From Collinsella sp. (GTDB lineage: Bacteria > Actinomycetota > Coriobacteriia > Coriobacteriales > Coriobacteriaceae), in the NCBI GenBank assembly GCA_018380195.1, contig JAGZUC010000011.1, positions 11,488 through 75,487 on the forward strand: 64,000 nucleotides of DNA. The letters are read 5' to 3'. The position numbers and the translations under genes were made by a program. The stretch's first letter is position 1. Every line of letters starts with the position of its first letter. Under the pieces are notes generated by a model. The model had not been told where the DNA came from. It was given only the letters and a program-made list of their open reading frames with translations, and did no database searches. This document shows positions 46,541-55,290 of the stretch, in pieces.

Positions 46541-46571
46541 ATGCGACAATGGGACAGTCCCCTTGTCGCAT
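46541..46571. repeat. GGGACAG-core palindrome, copy 4
   Basis: ATGCGACAA-tgggacagtcccc-TTGTCGCAT: 9-bp perfect arms around the GGGACAG core. Confidence 0.7.
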
Positions 46572-46661
46572 CCTCAACGGGCCGGCGACTCGGTCCAAAC
46601 CACGGTAACCCTGCGAGCGCCCGGCAATGTGGCGCCGCAAAAATCGAAAGGAATGTGTCAG

Positions 46662-47645
46662 ATGTACGAGATCGACCTTAACCTCCCTAAGCAGATCGTC
46701 GCTGACGTCCTGTCCAACCACGAGATCCACAGCGTCGCTTTCGTCGGCTGCGGTGCTTCCATGTCTGATCTGTACCCCGCCAAGTACTTCCTGGCCAACA
46801 ACACGGACAAGCTGAACGTTCAGATCTTCACCGCTAACGAGTTCAACTACGACACGCCCTCCTGGGTCAACGAGCACACCTTCGTGATCACCTGCTCCCT
46901 CGGTGGCTCCACGCCCGAGACCGTCGAGGCCAACAAGACCGCCAAGAAGCACAACTGCCCGGTCGTCTCCCTCACCAACAAGGCTGGCTCCGCTCTGACC
47001 GTCGACGCCGACCACGTCATCGTCCACGGCTTCCACGCCAACTATGCCGCCAAGGCCGAGAAGCCTGGCTACGCCATCGCTCTTGCTCTCGAGATCCTTC
47101 AGCAGACCGAGGGCTATGACCACTACGAGGACATGATCACCGGCCTCACCAACGTCTTCGATCTCTGTGAGAACGCCGCTCAGCACTGCAAGAAGCTCGC
47201 CAAGAAGTTCGCCGAGGACTTCAAGGACGACAAGATGATCTACTTCATGGCTTCCGGTGCCTCCGAGAAGATGGCCTATTCTCACGCCGCCTTCCTGTTC
47301 ACCGAGATGCAGTGGATCGACGCCGCCGCCTACAACACCGGCGAGTACTTCCACGGCCCGTTCGAGGTTTCCACCGAGGGCAAGCCCTACGTCTTCTTCA
47401 TGTCCGATGGCGCCACCCGTCCGATGGACGCCCGCGCCCTCACCTTCCTTGAGCGTATGGGCGCCAAGGTCGCGCTGATCGACTCCAAGGACTACGGCCT
47501 GGCTGACGCCGTGCCGGCAAGCGTCCTCACCTACTTCAACCCGCTGCTGCACCTCGCCGTTATGCGTGAGTACGGCAACCAGATCGCCGAGGCTCGTCAG
47601 CACCCGCTGACCATGCGTCGCTACATGTGGAAGCTTTCCTACTAA
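46662..47645 (+). CDS. SIS-domain fructosamine-deglycase-like protein 2
   Basis: 327 residues, FrlB/GfrF-like. Phosphate loop TCSLGGSTPETV, catalytic-type pair E215 (FTEMQW) and H231 (GEYFHGPFE), C-terminus RRYMWKLSY. It lies ~200 bases downstream of the PTS genes and is probably their matched enzyme: the PTS delivers the 6-phosphorylated sugar-amine conjugate, which this protein would split into the amine and a hexose 6-phosphate. ATG 46662 is chosen (AAAGGA nine bases upstream); ATG 46653 abuts the site. Extreme codon bias suggests high expression. Confidence 0.85.
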   Translation: MYEIDLNLPKQIVADVLSNHEIHSVAFVGCGASMSDLYPAKYFLANNTDKLNVQIFTANEFNYDTPSWVNEHTFVITCSLGGSTPETVEANKTAKKHNCPVVSLTNKAGSALTVDADHVIVHGFHANYAAKAEKPGYAIALALEILQQTEGYDHYEDMITGLTNVFDLCENAAQHCKKLAKKFAEDFKDDKMIYFMASGASEKMAYSHAAFLFTEMQWIDAAAYNTGEYFHGPFEVSTEGKPYVFFMSDGATRPMDARALTFLERMGAKVALIDSKDYGLADAVPASVLTYFNPLLHLAVMREYGNQIAEARQHPLTMRRYMWKLSY

Positions 47646-47678
47646 TCACAAGTAAGTAGACCTTACGGGTTGATTGAG

Positions 47679-47711
47679 AGGGGATGGGGTTTGCACCCCA
47701 TCCCCTTTTTT
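47679..47711 (+). terminator. intrinsic terminator after SIS gene 2
   Basis: AGGGGATGGGGT-ttgc-ACCCCATCCCCT, perfect 12-bp stem, followed by TTTTTTGCTC. Confidence 0.95.
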
Positions 47712-47755
47712 GCTCTGGGGAGGGCGTGCCTGTCGCGCTATAAAACCCCAGATAA

Positions 47756-47791
47756 AACCTACCAAAATAAACCTGTCCCTTTTTGGCAGGT
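47756..47791. repeat. GGGACAGG palindrome, copy 5
   Basis: AACCTaCCAAAA and TTTTGGcAGGT enclose TAAACCTGTCCCT, i.e. the element of 59146 in reverse orientation. Its right end abuts the ribosome-binding site of the HAD gene. Confidence 0.75.
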
Positions 47792-47805
47792 GGGAGGAGA
47801 TGCGT

Positions 47806-48435
47806 ATGATCAAGGCAGTGCTGTTTGACATGGACGGCGTGCTGGTCGATACCGAGTGGTTCTACAACCGTCGTCGCGTGGCGTTTATGGAGGAGAAGGG
47901 CTTCCACTTTGACGAGATCCCCGATCTTTCGGGGTCTAACGAGCCTGCCATTTGGGAGGCGCTGGTGCCCGACGATGTTGAGCTGCGCGAGCGCCTGCGC
48001 GTGGAGTACAAGCAAGTCTACAGCCCGGACCACCCCGTTCCGTATGCCGAGCTGCTCAACGAGCAGACAGAGCCGGTGATGCGTGAGCTGCATGAGCGTG
48101 GCGTGAAGTGTGCCATCGCGAGCTCGTCCTATCGTGAGCTGATTGACGAGCTAGTGGATATCTCCGGTATCGCCGACGTGCTGGACTACACCATCAGCGG
48201 TCACGAGTGCAGTGCGTTTAAGCCCGACCCCGAGATCTACCTGCGTGCTATGGAGGCGTTGCGGGTGGAGCCTGCCGAGTGCCTGGTTATCGAGGACTCG
48301 CCTTTGGGTATCGAGGCCGGCAAGCGCTCCGGCGCCCGCGTCCTGGCGCTGCGCCCGCACGAGGGCGTCAACCTCGATCAATCGCGAGCCGATGCCATTA
48401 TCGATAATCTGACCGACATTTTGGCCGCTTTGTAG
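47806..48435 (+). CDS. HAD-superfamily phosphatase / phosphoglucomutase-like
   Basis: 209 residues. HAD motifs: I AVLFDMDGVLVDTE, II ASSSY, III K in AFKPDPEIYL, IV IEDSPLGIEAG. The cap is the small alpha-helical type of the beta-phosphoglucomutase / sugar-phosphatase group. ATG 47806 is used because GGGAGGAG would overlap the ATG six bases earlier. Downstream of the deglycase and PTS genes, it may act on a hexose phosphate from the same pathway. No direct proof of substrate. Confidence 0.85.
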   Translation: MIKAVLFDMDGVLVDTEWFYNRRRVAFMEEKGFHFDEIPDLSGSNEPAIWEALVPDDVELRERLRVEYKQVYSPDHPVPYAELLNEQTEPVMRELHERGVKCAIASSSYRELIDELVDISGIADVLDYTISGHECSAFKPDPEIYLRAMEALRVEPAECLVIEDSPLGIEAGKRSGARVLALRPHEGVNLDQSRADAIIDNLTDILAAL

Positions 48436-48532
48436 CGTCAATCCGCCGCGAGAAGCACTGATTCACGCGTCTTTTGCTGCGGATTGGCTTAATTTGTCAT
48501 CTATTTGGATCCGTTTGGCTTCGATTCGGACT

Positions 48533-49998
48533 AAGTGAGTAGACTTTTTGGCGCAGGCCGAGCACAATGCATATCTTCCTTTGTAAAACCGACGCTCCTA
48601 TAAGTTGTCAAGAGGCAGTTTGCGGGAGCGCTCTCTCCAATTCGCACAGGAGCTCGTAATACCTCCTCTCCAGTTTCGTCGACTTCGCGAGCTCGGGGCC
48701 TTCCGGCGCGGCGCCGTCGGGGTTCGGGTCCATGAGCACGTGGTACACCTCCCGCGCTATGTAGCGCTTCAGGCAGCGGACCGCCTCCCGCCGGGACTTC
48801 CCCTCGGAGGTCCGCCTCGCCACGTACCTCCTCGTCCTCTCGTCGTACGCCATGCGCTTGATCGCGATCTCGTAGAGCGCCCAGTTCGCCTGCCGGTTGC
48901 CGCCGCGGTTGAGCCTGTGCCGGTCCGTCTTCCCGCTCGACGCGGGGATCGGCGAGGCGCCGCACATCATCGAGAACGCCGCCTCGCCCTTCAGCCTGCC
49001 GGGGTTGTCGCCGGCGGCCACGACCAGGGCGGCGGCGGTCGTGGTGCCGCAGCCCTCGACGCCGAGCAGCGCGGGCGCGTTCGCCTCCAGCAGCGCGCGG
49101 ATGCGCTCGTCGAGGGACTCGACCTGGCTGCGGGCCTCCTTCCAGACCGCCGCGACGGACCGCAGCGAGGCCAGCACGCTCTCCTCGAGCGCGTCGCCCG
49201 CCTTCCTCCCGCGCGCGAGCAGCGGCATGAGGTCCTTCGGCCGCTCGCGGCCCCTGAACCGCTCCCTCAGGGCGCCCGGGGCCGTCGTGAGCATCGACTT
49301 CGCGCAGGCCACGCAGGACGTGGACGTCGCGACGGCCAGCCTGCGCGCGACGTAGAGCTGGCGCACCGCCTCGACCCAGCCGTCCTGCGACTTCGGCACG
49401 GAGCAGCCCCTCCCGGACGCCGCCTTGCGCGCCGCGCGCTCGGCGTCCAGCGGGTCGCTCTTCCCCTCGCCGGGCCTCGCCTTGTCCCTCTTGGGCCTGA
49501 GCACCTCGACGACGTTGTACCGACGCCGACGACCATGCAGCTCCCCGGGTCGCCTATCGCCTCCGCCAGCCTGTCGTAGCCCTCGGGGTCGGCCCCGAAG
49601 CTCCCGCTCCGGATCTTCCTCCCGAGGCCGTCGAGCAGGCACGGGACATGCACGTCCTTGTGCGTGTCGACGCCCGCGATGACCGTTTCGCCTTCCATTT
49701 TCGCTCCCCTCGGTCTGCCGCCTGCCCCGCGCCCGGGTCTCCCAGACATTGCACTGACGGGAGCGCTACAATCCAATTGGCTTGTCCGATTGTCCGCGCT
49801 CATGCTCCTATTAGGTCATGGCAGGACTCCGGGACGCGGATGCCGGGGCGAGACAGGTCGGATTTGAGGACGGCCGAAGAGGCGTCAGCAGGTCAGTGGG
49901 TCATCGTCCCGGCCTTCCCCCGAGAACAATTATCAGTGCAGGTCACAGGGGTGGCGGTTTTGGGTGTGCTCTGCAGGTCGCGTAAAGTCTACTCACTT
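48533..49998. mobile_element. IS110-family element with 15-bp inverted ends
   Basis: AAGTGAGTAGACTTT at 48533-48547 is exactly inverted as AAAGTCTACTCACTT at 49984-49998. Between them is a single minus-strand IS110-type transposase, with ~285 bases left over at the transposase 5' side and ~60 at the 3' side. Subterminal inverted repeats of this kind occur in the IS1111 branch. A similar but imperfect AAGTAAGTAGACCTT lies at ~47651. The insertion separates the HAD gene from the YitT gene. Confidence 0.65.
48608..49698 (-). pseudogene. IS110-family transposase, disrupted
   Basis: The N-terminal frame begins at ATG 49698 (GGGGAG upstream) with TVIAGVDTHKDVHVPCLLDG, the DEDD-domain start. It leaves frame near 49520, right after CMVVGV, where intact relatives have the Glu-containing VEGTGSYG motif. 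The other frame then continues with YNVVEVLRPKRDKARPGEG and SDPLDAERAA (Asp motif) and later the C-terminal transposase_20 domain with LGVEGCGTTTAAAL, to the stop at 48608. The motif and part of the following helix are missing, so the break is an internal deletion with frameshift. The protein should be inactive. The C-terminal serine of the catalytic set is likely within FSMMCGASPIPASSG. Confidence 0.85.
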
Positions 49999-50136
49999 GT
50001 AATTTGGGCCTTTGGTCGTGGGGTTGCTGGTCCCGCTTTGGTTGTCGAGAGAGGGTGAATTGAAGCGCCCCCGTACGCTCCATGCTACAATCGCGGGCAC
50101 GCCTCACAACTATATCTGCTTTCGAAAGGAGCCTAC

Positions 50137-51144
50137 GTGGCGAACGCCATCGATCAGCTCACGGACCGCGTGCTCGTGCTCGGCCGCCTCACCATCGTCC
50201 GCCGCGCCATCACCGCCGTGGCGGTCACCATTTCCGCCGTTCTCCAGACATTCCTGATCCAGGCGTTCATTCGGCCCGCCGACCTGCTTCCGAGCGGTCT
50301 CACCGGCGTCGCGGTCCTGCTCGATCGCGTTACTTCGCTTGGCGGCGTTCACATCGACATCTCGCTCGGTATGCTTGCACTCAACATCCCCGTGGCGCTC
50401 CTATGCTGGAGCGGCATTAGCAAACGCTTCGTCATCTTCTCGATGATGCAGGTCGTGCTTTCATCGCTGTTCCTCAACGTCTTTCACTTCGCTCCGTTTT
50501 TGGGCGACAAGATCATGCTCATCATTTTTGGCGGCGTGGTCTCGGGTCTGGGCGCTGCCATCGCGCTCAAGTCCGGCGCATCCACCGGCGGCACCGACTT
50601 TATCGCGCTGTGGGTCTCCAACCACACGGGCAAGACCATCTGGGGCGTCATCTTTGGTTTCAACTGCTTTATCCTGGCGATCTTTGGTTTTATGTTTGGC
50701 TGGGACAAGGCAGCGTACTCCATCGTGTTCCAGTTTATTTCGACCAAGACCATTGACAGCTTCTATCGTCGCTACGACCGCGTGACGCTGCAGATTACGA
50801 CGCACAAGGCGGACGAGGTCATGACCGCCTATGTTGACCATTTTCAGCACGGCATTAGCTGTGCCGAGGTCATCGGCGGATACAGCCGCGAAAAGATGTA
50901 CCTGCTGCACGCCGTTGTCTCAACCTACGAGAGCCAGGACATTATCAAGCTGGTGTGCGACATTGATCCCGGCGCCGTGATCAATGTGTTCCACACGCTC
51001 AACTTTGTGGGCGGCTGGTGGGGCGGTCATGTCGACGAGCCCATGCCCACGGCCGTACCTGATCCCGACAAGCCCGCGCGCATGGCCAGCAGGCAGGCGC
51101 GCCTCAGCGAGCAGGACAGCCTGCAGCAGGACGACGGCAGGTAG
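50137..51144 (+). CDS. YitT-family membrane protein (DUF161/DUF2179)
   Basis: 335 residues. Five to six helices in the N-terminal part with the duplicated signature GVAVLLDRVTSLGG and LKSGASTGGTDFIALWVSNHTGK, then a C-terminal soluble DUF2179 domain (about 215-290, ISCAEVIGGYSREKMYLLHAVVS) and a low-complexity tail. The family is widespread in Firmicutes and Coriobacteria with unsettled function, possibly a transporter. GTG 50137 follows AAAGGAG. A TACAAT box at ~50086 may be its promoter. Confidence 0.85.
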   Translation: MANAIDQLTDRVLVLGRLTIVRRAITAVAVTISAVLQTFLIQAFIRPADLLPSGLTGVAVLLDRVTSLGGVHIDISLGMLALNIPVALLCWSGISKRFVIFSMMQVVLSSLFLNVFHFAPFLGDKIMLIIFGGVVSGLGAAIALKSGASTGGTDFIALWVSNHTGKTIWGVIFGFNCFILAIFGFMFGWDKAAYSIVFQFISTKTIDSFYRRYDRVTLQITTHKADEVMTAYVDHFQHGISCAEVIGGYSREKMYLLHAVVSTYESQDIIKLVCDIDPGAVINVFHTLNFVGGWWGGHVDEPMPTAVPDPDKPARMASRQARLSEQDSLQQDDGR

Positions 51145-51185
51145 GGTATTGGCATTTTGCCGGCCTGGCGCAACCCTTCCGTATG

Positions 51186-51227
51186 AGCCCCTCGAAAGCC
51201 TCGCTGCTTTCGAGGGGCTTTCGTTTT
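51186..51227 (+). terminator. intrinsic terminator after the YitT gene
   Basis: AGCCCCTCGAAAG-cctcgctg-CTTTCGAGGGGCT, perfect 13-bp stem, then TTCGTTTT. Confidence 0.92.
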
Positions 51228-51236
51228 CCCAGATAA

Positions 51237-51272
51237 AACCTACCAAAATGAAGCTGTCGCTTTTTGGTAGGG
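51237..51272. repeat. GGGACAGG-type palindrome, copy 6 (diverged)
   Basis: AACCTACCAAAA faces TTTTTGGTAGG; the core reads TGAAGCTGTCGC, so the GGGAC is mutated to GCGAC while the arms have stayed complementary. Confidence 0.65.
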
Positions 51273-51313
51273 AGGGTGTATCGTTTTATCATTATGAGGT
51301 AACATGAAACTAG

Positions 51314-51326
51314 ACGTTATATACGT
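51314..51326 (+). promoter_or_regulatory. operator-like site before GntR gene 2
   Basis: ACGTTATATACGT, a near-perfect dyad containing the CGTTAT half-site, lies 38 bases before the GntR start. A direct repeat, TTTCGATATTTCGATA, follows at ~51335-51350. Suggests autoregulation. Confidence 0.5.
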
Positions 51327-51363
51327 ATTAGTTATTTCGATATTTCGATAAGAGTGATCAGAT

Positions 51364-52083
51364 ATGCCCGCGCCCAAAAATGCACCGCTTTACCAGCAGA
51401 TTTACGATGAAATCAAGGATGCGATCGAGAAAGGTGTTTATGCACCCAAGGAGCGTATTCCGTCCGAGCTTGAGCTAGCCGAGCAGTACGACGTGAGCCG
51501 CATTACGGTGCGCCGCGCCGTCGAGGAGCTGTGCTCCGATGGCTACCTGGTTAAGCAGCAGGGCCGTGGTACCTTTGTCTCCACGCCGCACATCAATCGC
51601 CAGTTTCACGCCTCGACGTTGCAGACGTTTACCGCGCTGTGTGCCGGCAATGGCATGAAGGCCGGTGCGCACGTGATCGATCGCCAGATTGTGCCGGCGC
51701 GTCAAAACGAGATGGAGTTCTTTGGCCTGCAGAAGGACGCGCTGCTGCTGCATATTAAGCGCGTGCGTACAGCCGACGGCGAGCCCATCTTTGAGGAGAA
51801 CATCTTTGTGCCGTTTGACGCCTACCGTGAGCTGTTGACGGCCGATCTTGAGGACAAGTCGATTTTTGCCGAGGTCGAGCGTGTTGGCGGAACGCCGATT
51901 GTCTCGGTTGGCTACCGCACGGTCGAGGCCGTTCGTGCCAATGCCGAGCAGGCGGCCGAGTTGGGCATTGCTCCGCACGATCCACTGCTCAACCTGCGCG
52001 CCGGCTTTACCGGTCCCAATGGCGAGCCGGTCCTGATGGGTAAGCAGTACTACGTGGGTAGCCGCTACGTCATGGTTATGTAG
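51364..52083 (+). CDS. GntR/UTRA transcriptional regulator 2
   Basis: 239 residues: wHTH (about 5-72; RIPSELELAEQYDVSRITVRRAVEEL) and UTRA domain (about 92-235). Very similar in layout to regulator 3 at 54379, including RQQGRGTFV-type wing residues (KQQGRGTFVSTPH). Its own leader carries ACGTTATATACGT, and related CGTTAT/ATAACG sites precede the PTS operon, the DMT gene and the SIS gene at 63902, making it the best candidate regulator of that set. Ribosome-binding site is weak. Confidence 0.9.
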   Translation: MPAPKNAPLYQQIYDEIKDAIEKGVYAPKERIPSELELAEQYDVSRITVRRAVEELCSDGYLVKQQGRGTFVSTPHINRQFHASTLQTFTALCAGNGMKAGAHVIDRQIVPARQNEMEFFGLQKDALLLHIKRVRTADGEPIFEENIFVPFDAYRELLTADLEDKSIFAEVERVGGTPIVSVGYRTVEAVRANAEQAAELGIAPHDPLLNLRAGFTGPNGEPVLMGKQYYVGSRYVMVM

Positions 52084-52088
52084 CTCTA

Positions 52089-52161
52089 GTTGCGCGGTTT
52101 TCCAAACCGCGTAACGGCTCGACGCTGCGCCTTTGGTTCCGCCGTTCTAACGAACGGCGGA
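52089..52161 (+). terminator. two hairpins after GntR gene 2
   Basis: GTTGCGCGGTTT-tcc-AAACCGCGTAAC (52089-52115), nearly identical to the hairpin at 42204 and followed by the same CGGCTCGACGCTG, and then CCGCCGTTC-taac-GAACGGCGG (52140-52161). No T tract follows either. Confidence 0.6.
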
Positions 52162-52202
52162 CCGGCCGACGCTGTAAACGCCCCTAAGCGGCAATCTGCA
52201 GA

Positions 52203-52270
52203 ATGAGCGTGGAAAATCTCCCGTTTTTGGCTTGGTGACGGGCTCAAAGTGGGAGATTATCCACGCTCAT
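52203..52270. repeat. ATGAGCGTGGA inverted repeat, copy 1
   Basis: 52203-52222 and 52251-52270 are reverse complements over 20 bp with one mismatch. A partial third arm, ATCCACGCTCGTT, follows at ~52288. A related, more decayed unit is at 63188. Nothing else is in the ~310-base gap before recQ except TATAAT near 52360, a possible recQ -10 box. Confidence 0.75.
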
Positions 52271-52396
52271 CCGGAAAGTGTCCAAAAATCCACGCTCGTT
52301 CGCCTTGGATTACGTTGCCCGTGGCCGATGGCGGCGCGGCACCGGTCCGCGTGGCGGCGTATAATCGGCGGCAGATGACTTGGACGTTAGGAAACC

Positions 52397-54379
52397 ATGA
52401 CCGATAGCATGCAGCAGATGGCGCTCGACACGCTCGGCGCCTATTTTGGCTACACCTCGTTTCGCCCGGGACAGGACCGCATGGTCGATGCGATCCTTGC
52501 CGGTCGCGATGCGTTGGGTGTTATGCCCACGGGCGCCGGCAAGTCCATTTGCTACCAGGTGCCCGCGCTCATGCTGCCCGGCATCACCTTTGTGGTGAGT
52601 CCGCTGCTGTCGCTTATGGAGGACCAGACCCGTGCGTTGCTCGCGGCGGGTGCGCGACCCAGCTATCTCAACTCCAGCCTTACCCCGGCCCAGCAAAACA
52701 CCGTGCTCAAGCGGGCGCGCGATGGCCGCTATCAGCTTATGTACGTGGCGCCCGAGCGCTTGCTTGAGCCGCGTTTTTTGGCCTTTGCGCAGGAAGCTGC
52801 GGCCGAAGGCGGCATCGGCGTGCCGCTCGTGGCCATTGACGAGGCCCACTGCGTGAGCCAATGGGGCCAGGATTTCCGCCCCGCCTACCTGCAGATTCGC
52901 GAGTTCATCGATTCCCTGCCGCAGCGCCCTATCGTGGCAGCCTTTACCGCTACGGCGACCGAGCGTGTGCGCGCGGACATTCAGCAGATGCTCGGCCTGC
53001 AAAACCCCGCGACGGTGGTGACGGGCTTCGATCGCAAGAACCTCTACTTTGGTTGCGAGGAGATGGGCGACAAGGCCAAGACCGCCTGGGTGCGCGACTA
53101 TGTGATTGCGCATTCGGGCGAGAGCGGCATCGTGTATTGCTCGACCCGCAAGACGGTCGATGCGCTGGCGGGCGAGCTTGCCGGGGCGCTGGGCCCCAGC
53201 GGCATTCGCGTTGGCCGCTACCATGCCGGCATGGGCAACGACGCCCGTCGTCAAAGCCAGCGCGCCTTTATCGACGACGATATTCAGGTGATGGTTGCCA
53301 CCAATGCCTTTGGCATGGGTATCGACAAGCCCAACGTGCGCTACGTGATTCATAACAACGTGCCCGAGAGCATCGAGGCCTACTACCAAGAGGCAGGTCG
53401 CGCCGGTCGCGATGGCGACCCGGCAAGCTGCCACTTGCTGTGGAACGGTAACGATTTTCGCATGCGCCGCTTTTTAATCGACCGCGGCGATGCCGCCGAT
53501 GAGGCGCTTGACGACGAGCAGCGCGCGTGGGCGCTCCAGAATCGATATCGTCTGCTCAGCCAGATGGAGGGCTATTGCAATACCACCGGCTGCCTGCGCG
53601 AATATATGTTGCGCTACTTTGGCGACGAGGCCGCGGCCGAGCATGCTGCCGCGGCTGGTGCGGGCGCCACCGCCACGGACGAGGCCGAGGGCTGCGGCAA
53701 CTGCAGCAACTGCCTCACGCAGTTCGAGGTCGAGGACGTCACCGATATGGCCCGCGCCGCTGTGCGCTATGTGGCCGCGCGACCCATGCGCTTTGGCAAG
53801 TCGCTCATCGCCGACGTGCTCCACGGCGGCAACACCGAGCGCATTCGCCAGATGCATCTGGACGAGGACCGCGGCTACGGTGAGCTGTCGAGCGAATCGG
53901 TCGGGCGTATCAAGGACATCATCGGCCAGCTGTGCGGCCGCGGTTATCTGGCTACCTCGCAGGGGCAGTACCCGGTCGTAGGGCTGGGCCCGCGTGCCAC
54001 CGAGGTCGAGGATGAGGCGTTTGCCTTTACCGTTAAGCGTCGCGCGTCCAAGCGCAAGGCCTCGGCCCGCGCCCGCCGCGCGGTGGATCTGCTGCGCGAG
54101 GAGGCTGAGCTGGATCAGCGCCCGCGCGTGGGCGACGATGCCGAGCTGTTCGAGCGCCTGCGTGCCTTGCGCAAGGAGATCTCGACCGAGCTGGAGATGG
54201 CGCCGTATATGGTCTTTTCCGACAAGGCTCTGCGCGGCCTGTGCCGCCTGCGCCCTCAAACGCGCGAGGAGCTGATCCAGGTCAACGGCATTGGCGAGAA
54301 AAAGGCCGACGCCTTTGGCGTGCAGTTTATGGCGGCGATTGAAGAATTTGAGTCCGAGCATGCGCGGGATGGAGCGTAA
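52397..54379 (+). CDS. recQ: ATP-dependent DNA helicase RecQ
   Basis: 660 residues. SF2 helicase motifs: FRPGQ, Walker A MPTGAGKS, DEAH (IDEAHCVSQWGQDFR), TATAT, and motif VI QEAGRAGRDG; then the RecQ-Ct zinc site (GYCNTTGCLR with GCGNCSNC), a winged helix (KSLIADVLHGGN) and a C-terminal HRDC domain (about 575-650). Full-length bacterial RecQ. It unwinds DNA in recombination repair. Its stop codon overlaps the next gene by one base (TAATG). Confidence 0.96.
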   Translation: MTDSMQQMALDTLGAYFGYTSFRPGQDRMVDAILAGRDALGVMPTGAGKSICYQVPALMLPGITFVVSPLLSLMEDQTRALLAAGARPSYLNSSLTPAQQNTVLKRARDGRYQLMYVAPERLLEPRFLAFAQEAAAEGGIGVPLVAIDEAHCVSQWGQDFRPAYLQIREFIDSLPQRPIVAAFTATATERVRADIQQMLGLQNPATVVTGFDRKNLYFGCEEMGDKAKTAWVRDYVIAHSGESGIVYCSTRKTVDALAGELAGALGPSGIRVGRYHAGMGNDARRQSQRAFIDDDIQVMVATNAFGMGIDKPNVRYVIHNNVPESIEAYYQEAGRAGRDGDPASCHLLWNGNDFRMRRFLIDRGDAADEALDDEQRAWALQNRYRLLSQMEGYCNTTGCLREYMLRYFGDEAAAEHAAAAGAGATATDEAEGCGNCSNCLTQFEVEDVTDMARAAVRYVAARPMRFGKSLIADVLHGGNTERIRQMHLDEDRGYGELSSESVGRIKDIIGQLCGRGYLATSQGQYPVVGLGPRATEVEDEAFAFTVKRRASKRKASARARRAVDLLREEAELDQRPRVGDDAELFERLRALRKEISTELEMAPYMVFSDKALRGLCRLRPQTREELIQVNGIGEKKADAFGVQFMAAIEEFESEHARDGA

Positions 54380-55146
54380 TGATGGCAGCCGATAGCAAGA
54401 CCGAACGTTCCGAGCGCGCCGAGGTGTCCGCCGTGCCGCTGTACCAGCAGGTTATGGACGACCTAAAGGGCGAGATCGCGCGCGGCGTGTACGCGGCCGG
54501 CTCGCGTATTCCTTCCGAGATGGAGCTCGCGAAGTCCTACGGCGTGGGACGCATCACCGTGCGCCGCGCCATCGAGGAGCTGTCGCGCGCGGGGTATCTC
54601 AGCCGCCAGCAGGGGAGGGGCACGTTTGTGTGCGCGCCCAAGCTCAAGCGCAAGATTCGCCAGAAGGGTGACGTCCAGAGTTTTACTGAGGGTTGTGCTG
54701 CCAACGATATGGTGGCCGGAGCGCGCCTGGTGTCGCGCACGGTGGTTGCGGCGACGCGCGAGGACGCGGCGTTTTTTGACGTGGAGCCCGGCAGTGAGCT
54801 CATCGTGGTCGAGCGCGTGCGCACAGCCGACGGCGTGCCCGTCATGCTCGAGAACAACGCCTTTGTGCTGGCTGACCATCCCTATCTGCAGACGCTGGCC
54901 GATAAGGACCTCGCCGATAACTCGATCTTTGCGCTCGTTGCCGAGCATTCGGGCCGCGCACCGCTCAAGTCCGACCCTTGCACTGTGGAGATTGCGCTTG
55001 CCGATGCTCAGGCGGCCCCGCTGCTGGAGGTGCCGGTCGGCGAGCCTCTCTTTTATATGGAGGCGTATTTTACCGATGCAGACGAGCGCCCCCTGCTGCT
55101 CGGGCGCCAAAAGATCGTGGGCTCGCGTTACGTGTTCGACATCTAA
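54379..55146 (+). CDS. GntR/UTRA transcriptional regulator 3
   Basis: 255 residues: wHTH (about 15-85; RIPSEMELAKSYGVGRITVRRAIEEL) with wing RQQGRGTFVCAP, then UTRA domain. Translationally coupled to recQ (TAATGATG; the second ATG, 54382, has the better spacing from GGAG). It probably controls the downstream SIS gene 3 through the TAGAACA repeats at 55157-55235. Confidence 0.9.
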   Translation: MMAADSKTERSERAEVSAVPLYQQVMDDLKGEIARGVYAAGSRIPSEMELAKSYGVGRITVRRAIEELSRAGYLSRQQGRGTFVCAPKLKRKIRQKGDVQSFTEGCAANDMVAGARLVSRTVVAATREDAAFFDVEPGSELIVVERVRTADGVPVMLENNAFVLADHPYLQTLADKDLADNSIFALVAEHSGRAPLKSDPCTVEIALADAQAAPLLEVPVGEPLFYMEAYFTDADERPLLLGRQKIVGSRYVFDI

Positions 55147-55156
55147 CGTTCATAGA

Positions 55157-55235
55157 TAGAACAACATAGAACAAATTTGCCGAAATGACTTCACCGGTGA
55201 AGCTTTGCGTGGTATAAATAGGACAACATAGAACG
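55157..55235 (+). promoter_or_regulatory. TAGAACA operator pairs upstream of SIS gene 3
   Basis: TAGAACA at 55157 and 55167 (10 bases apart) and TAGGACA/TAGAACG at 55219 and 55229 form two paired sites 62 bases apart. Between them is the perfect palindrome CTTCACCGGTGAAG (55189-55202). TATAAATAG at 55213-55221 may be the -10 box, overlapped by the second pair. The paired spacing suggests cooperative or looping repression. Confidence 0.55.
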
Positions 55236-55290
55236 ACCGCAGGTACGAGCTGCTGTCGTTCAAAGCCGCCACACAAGGAGGAGCGTCACC

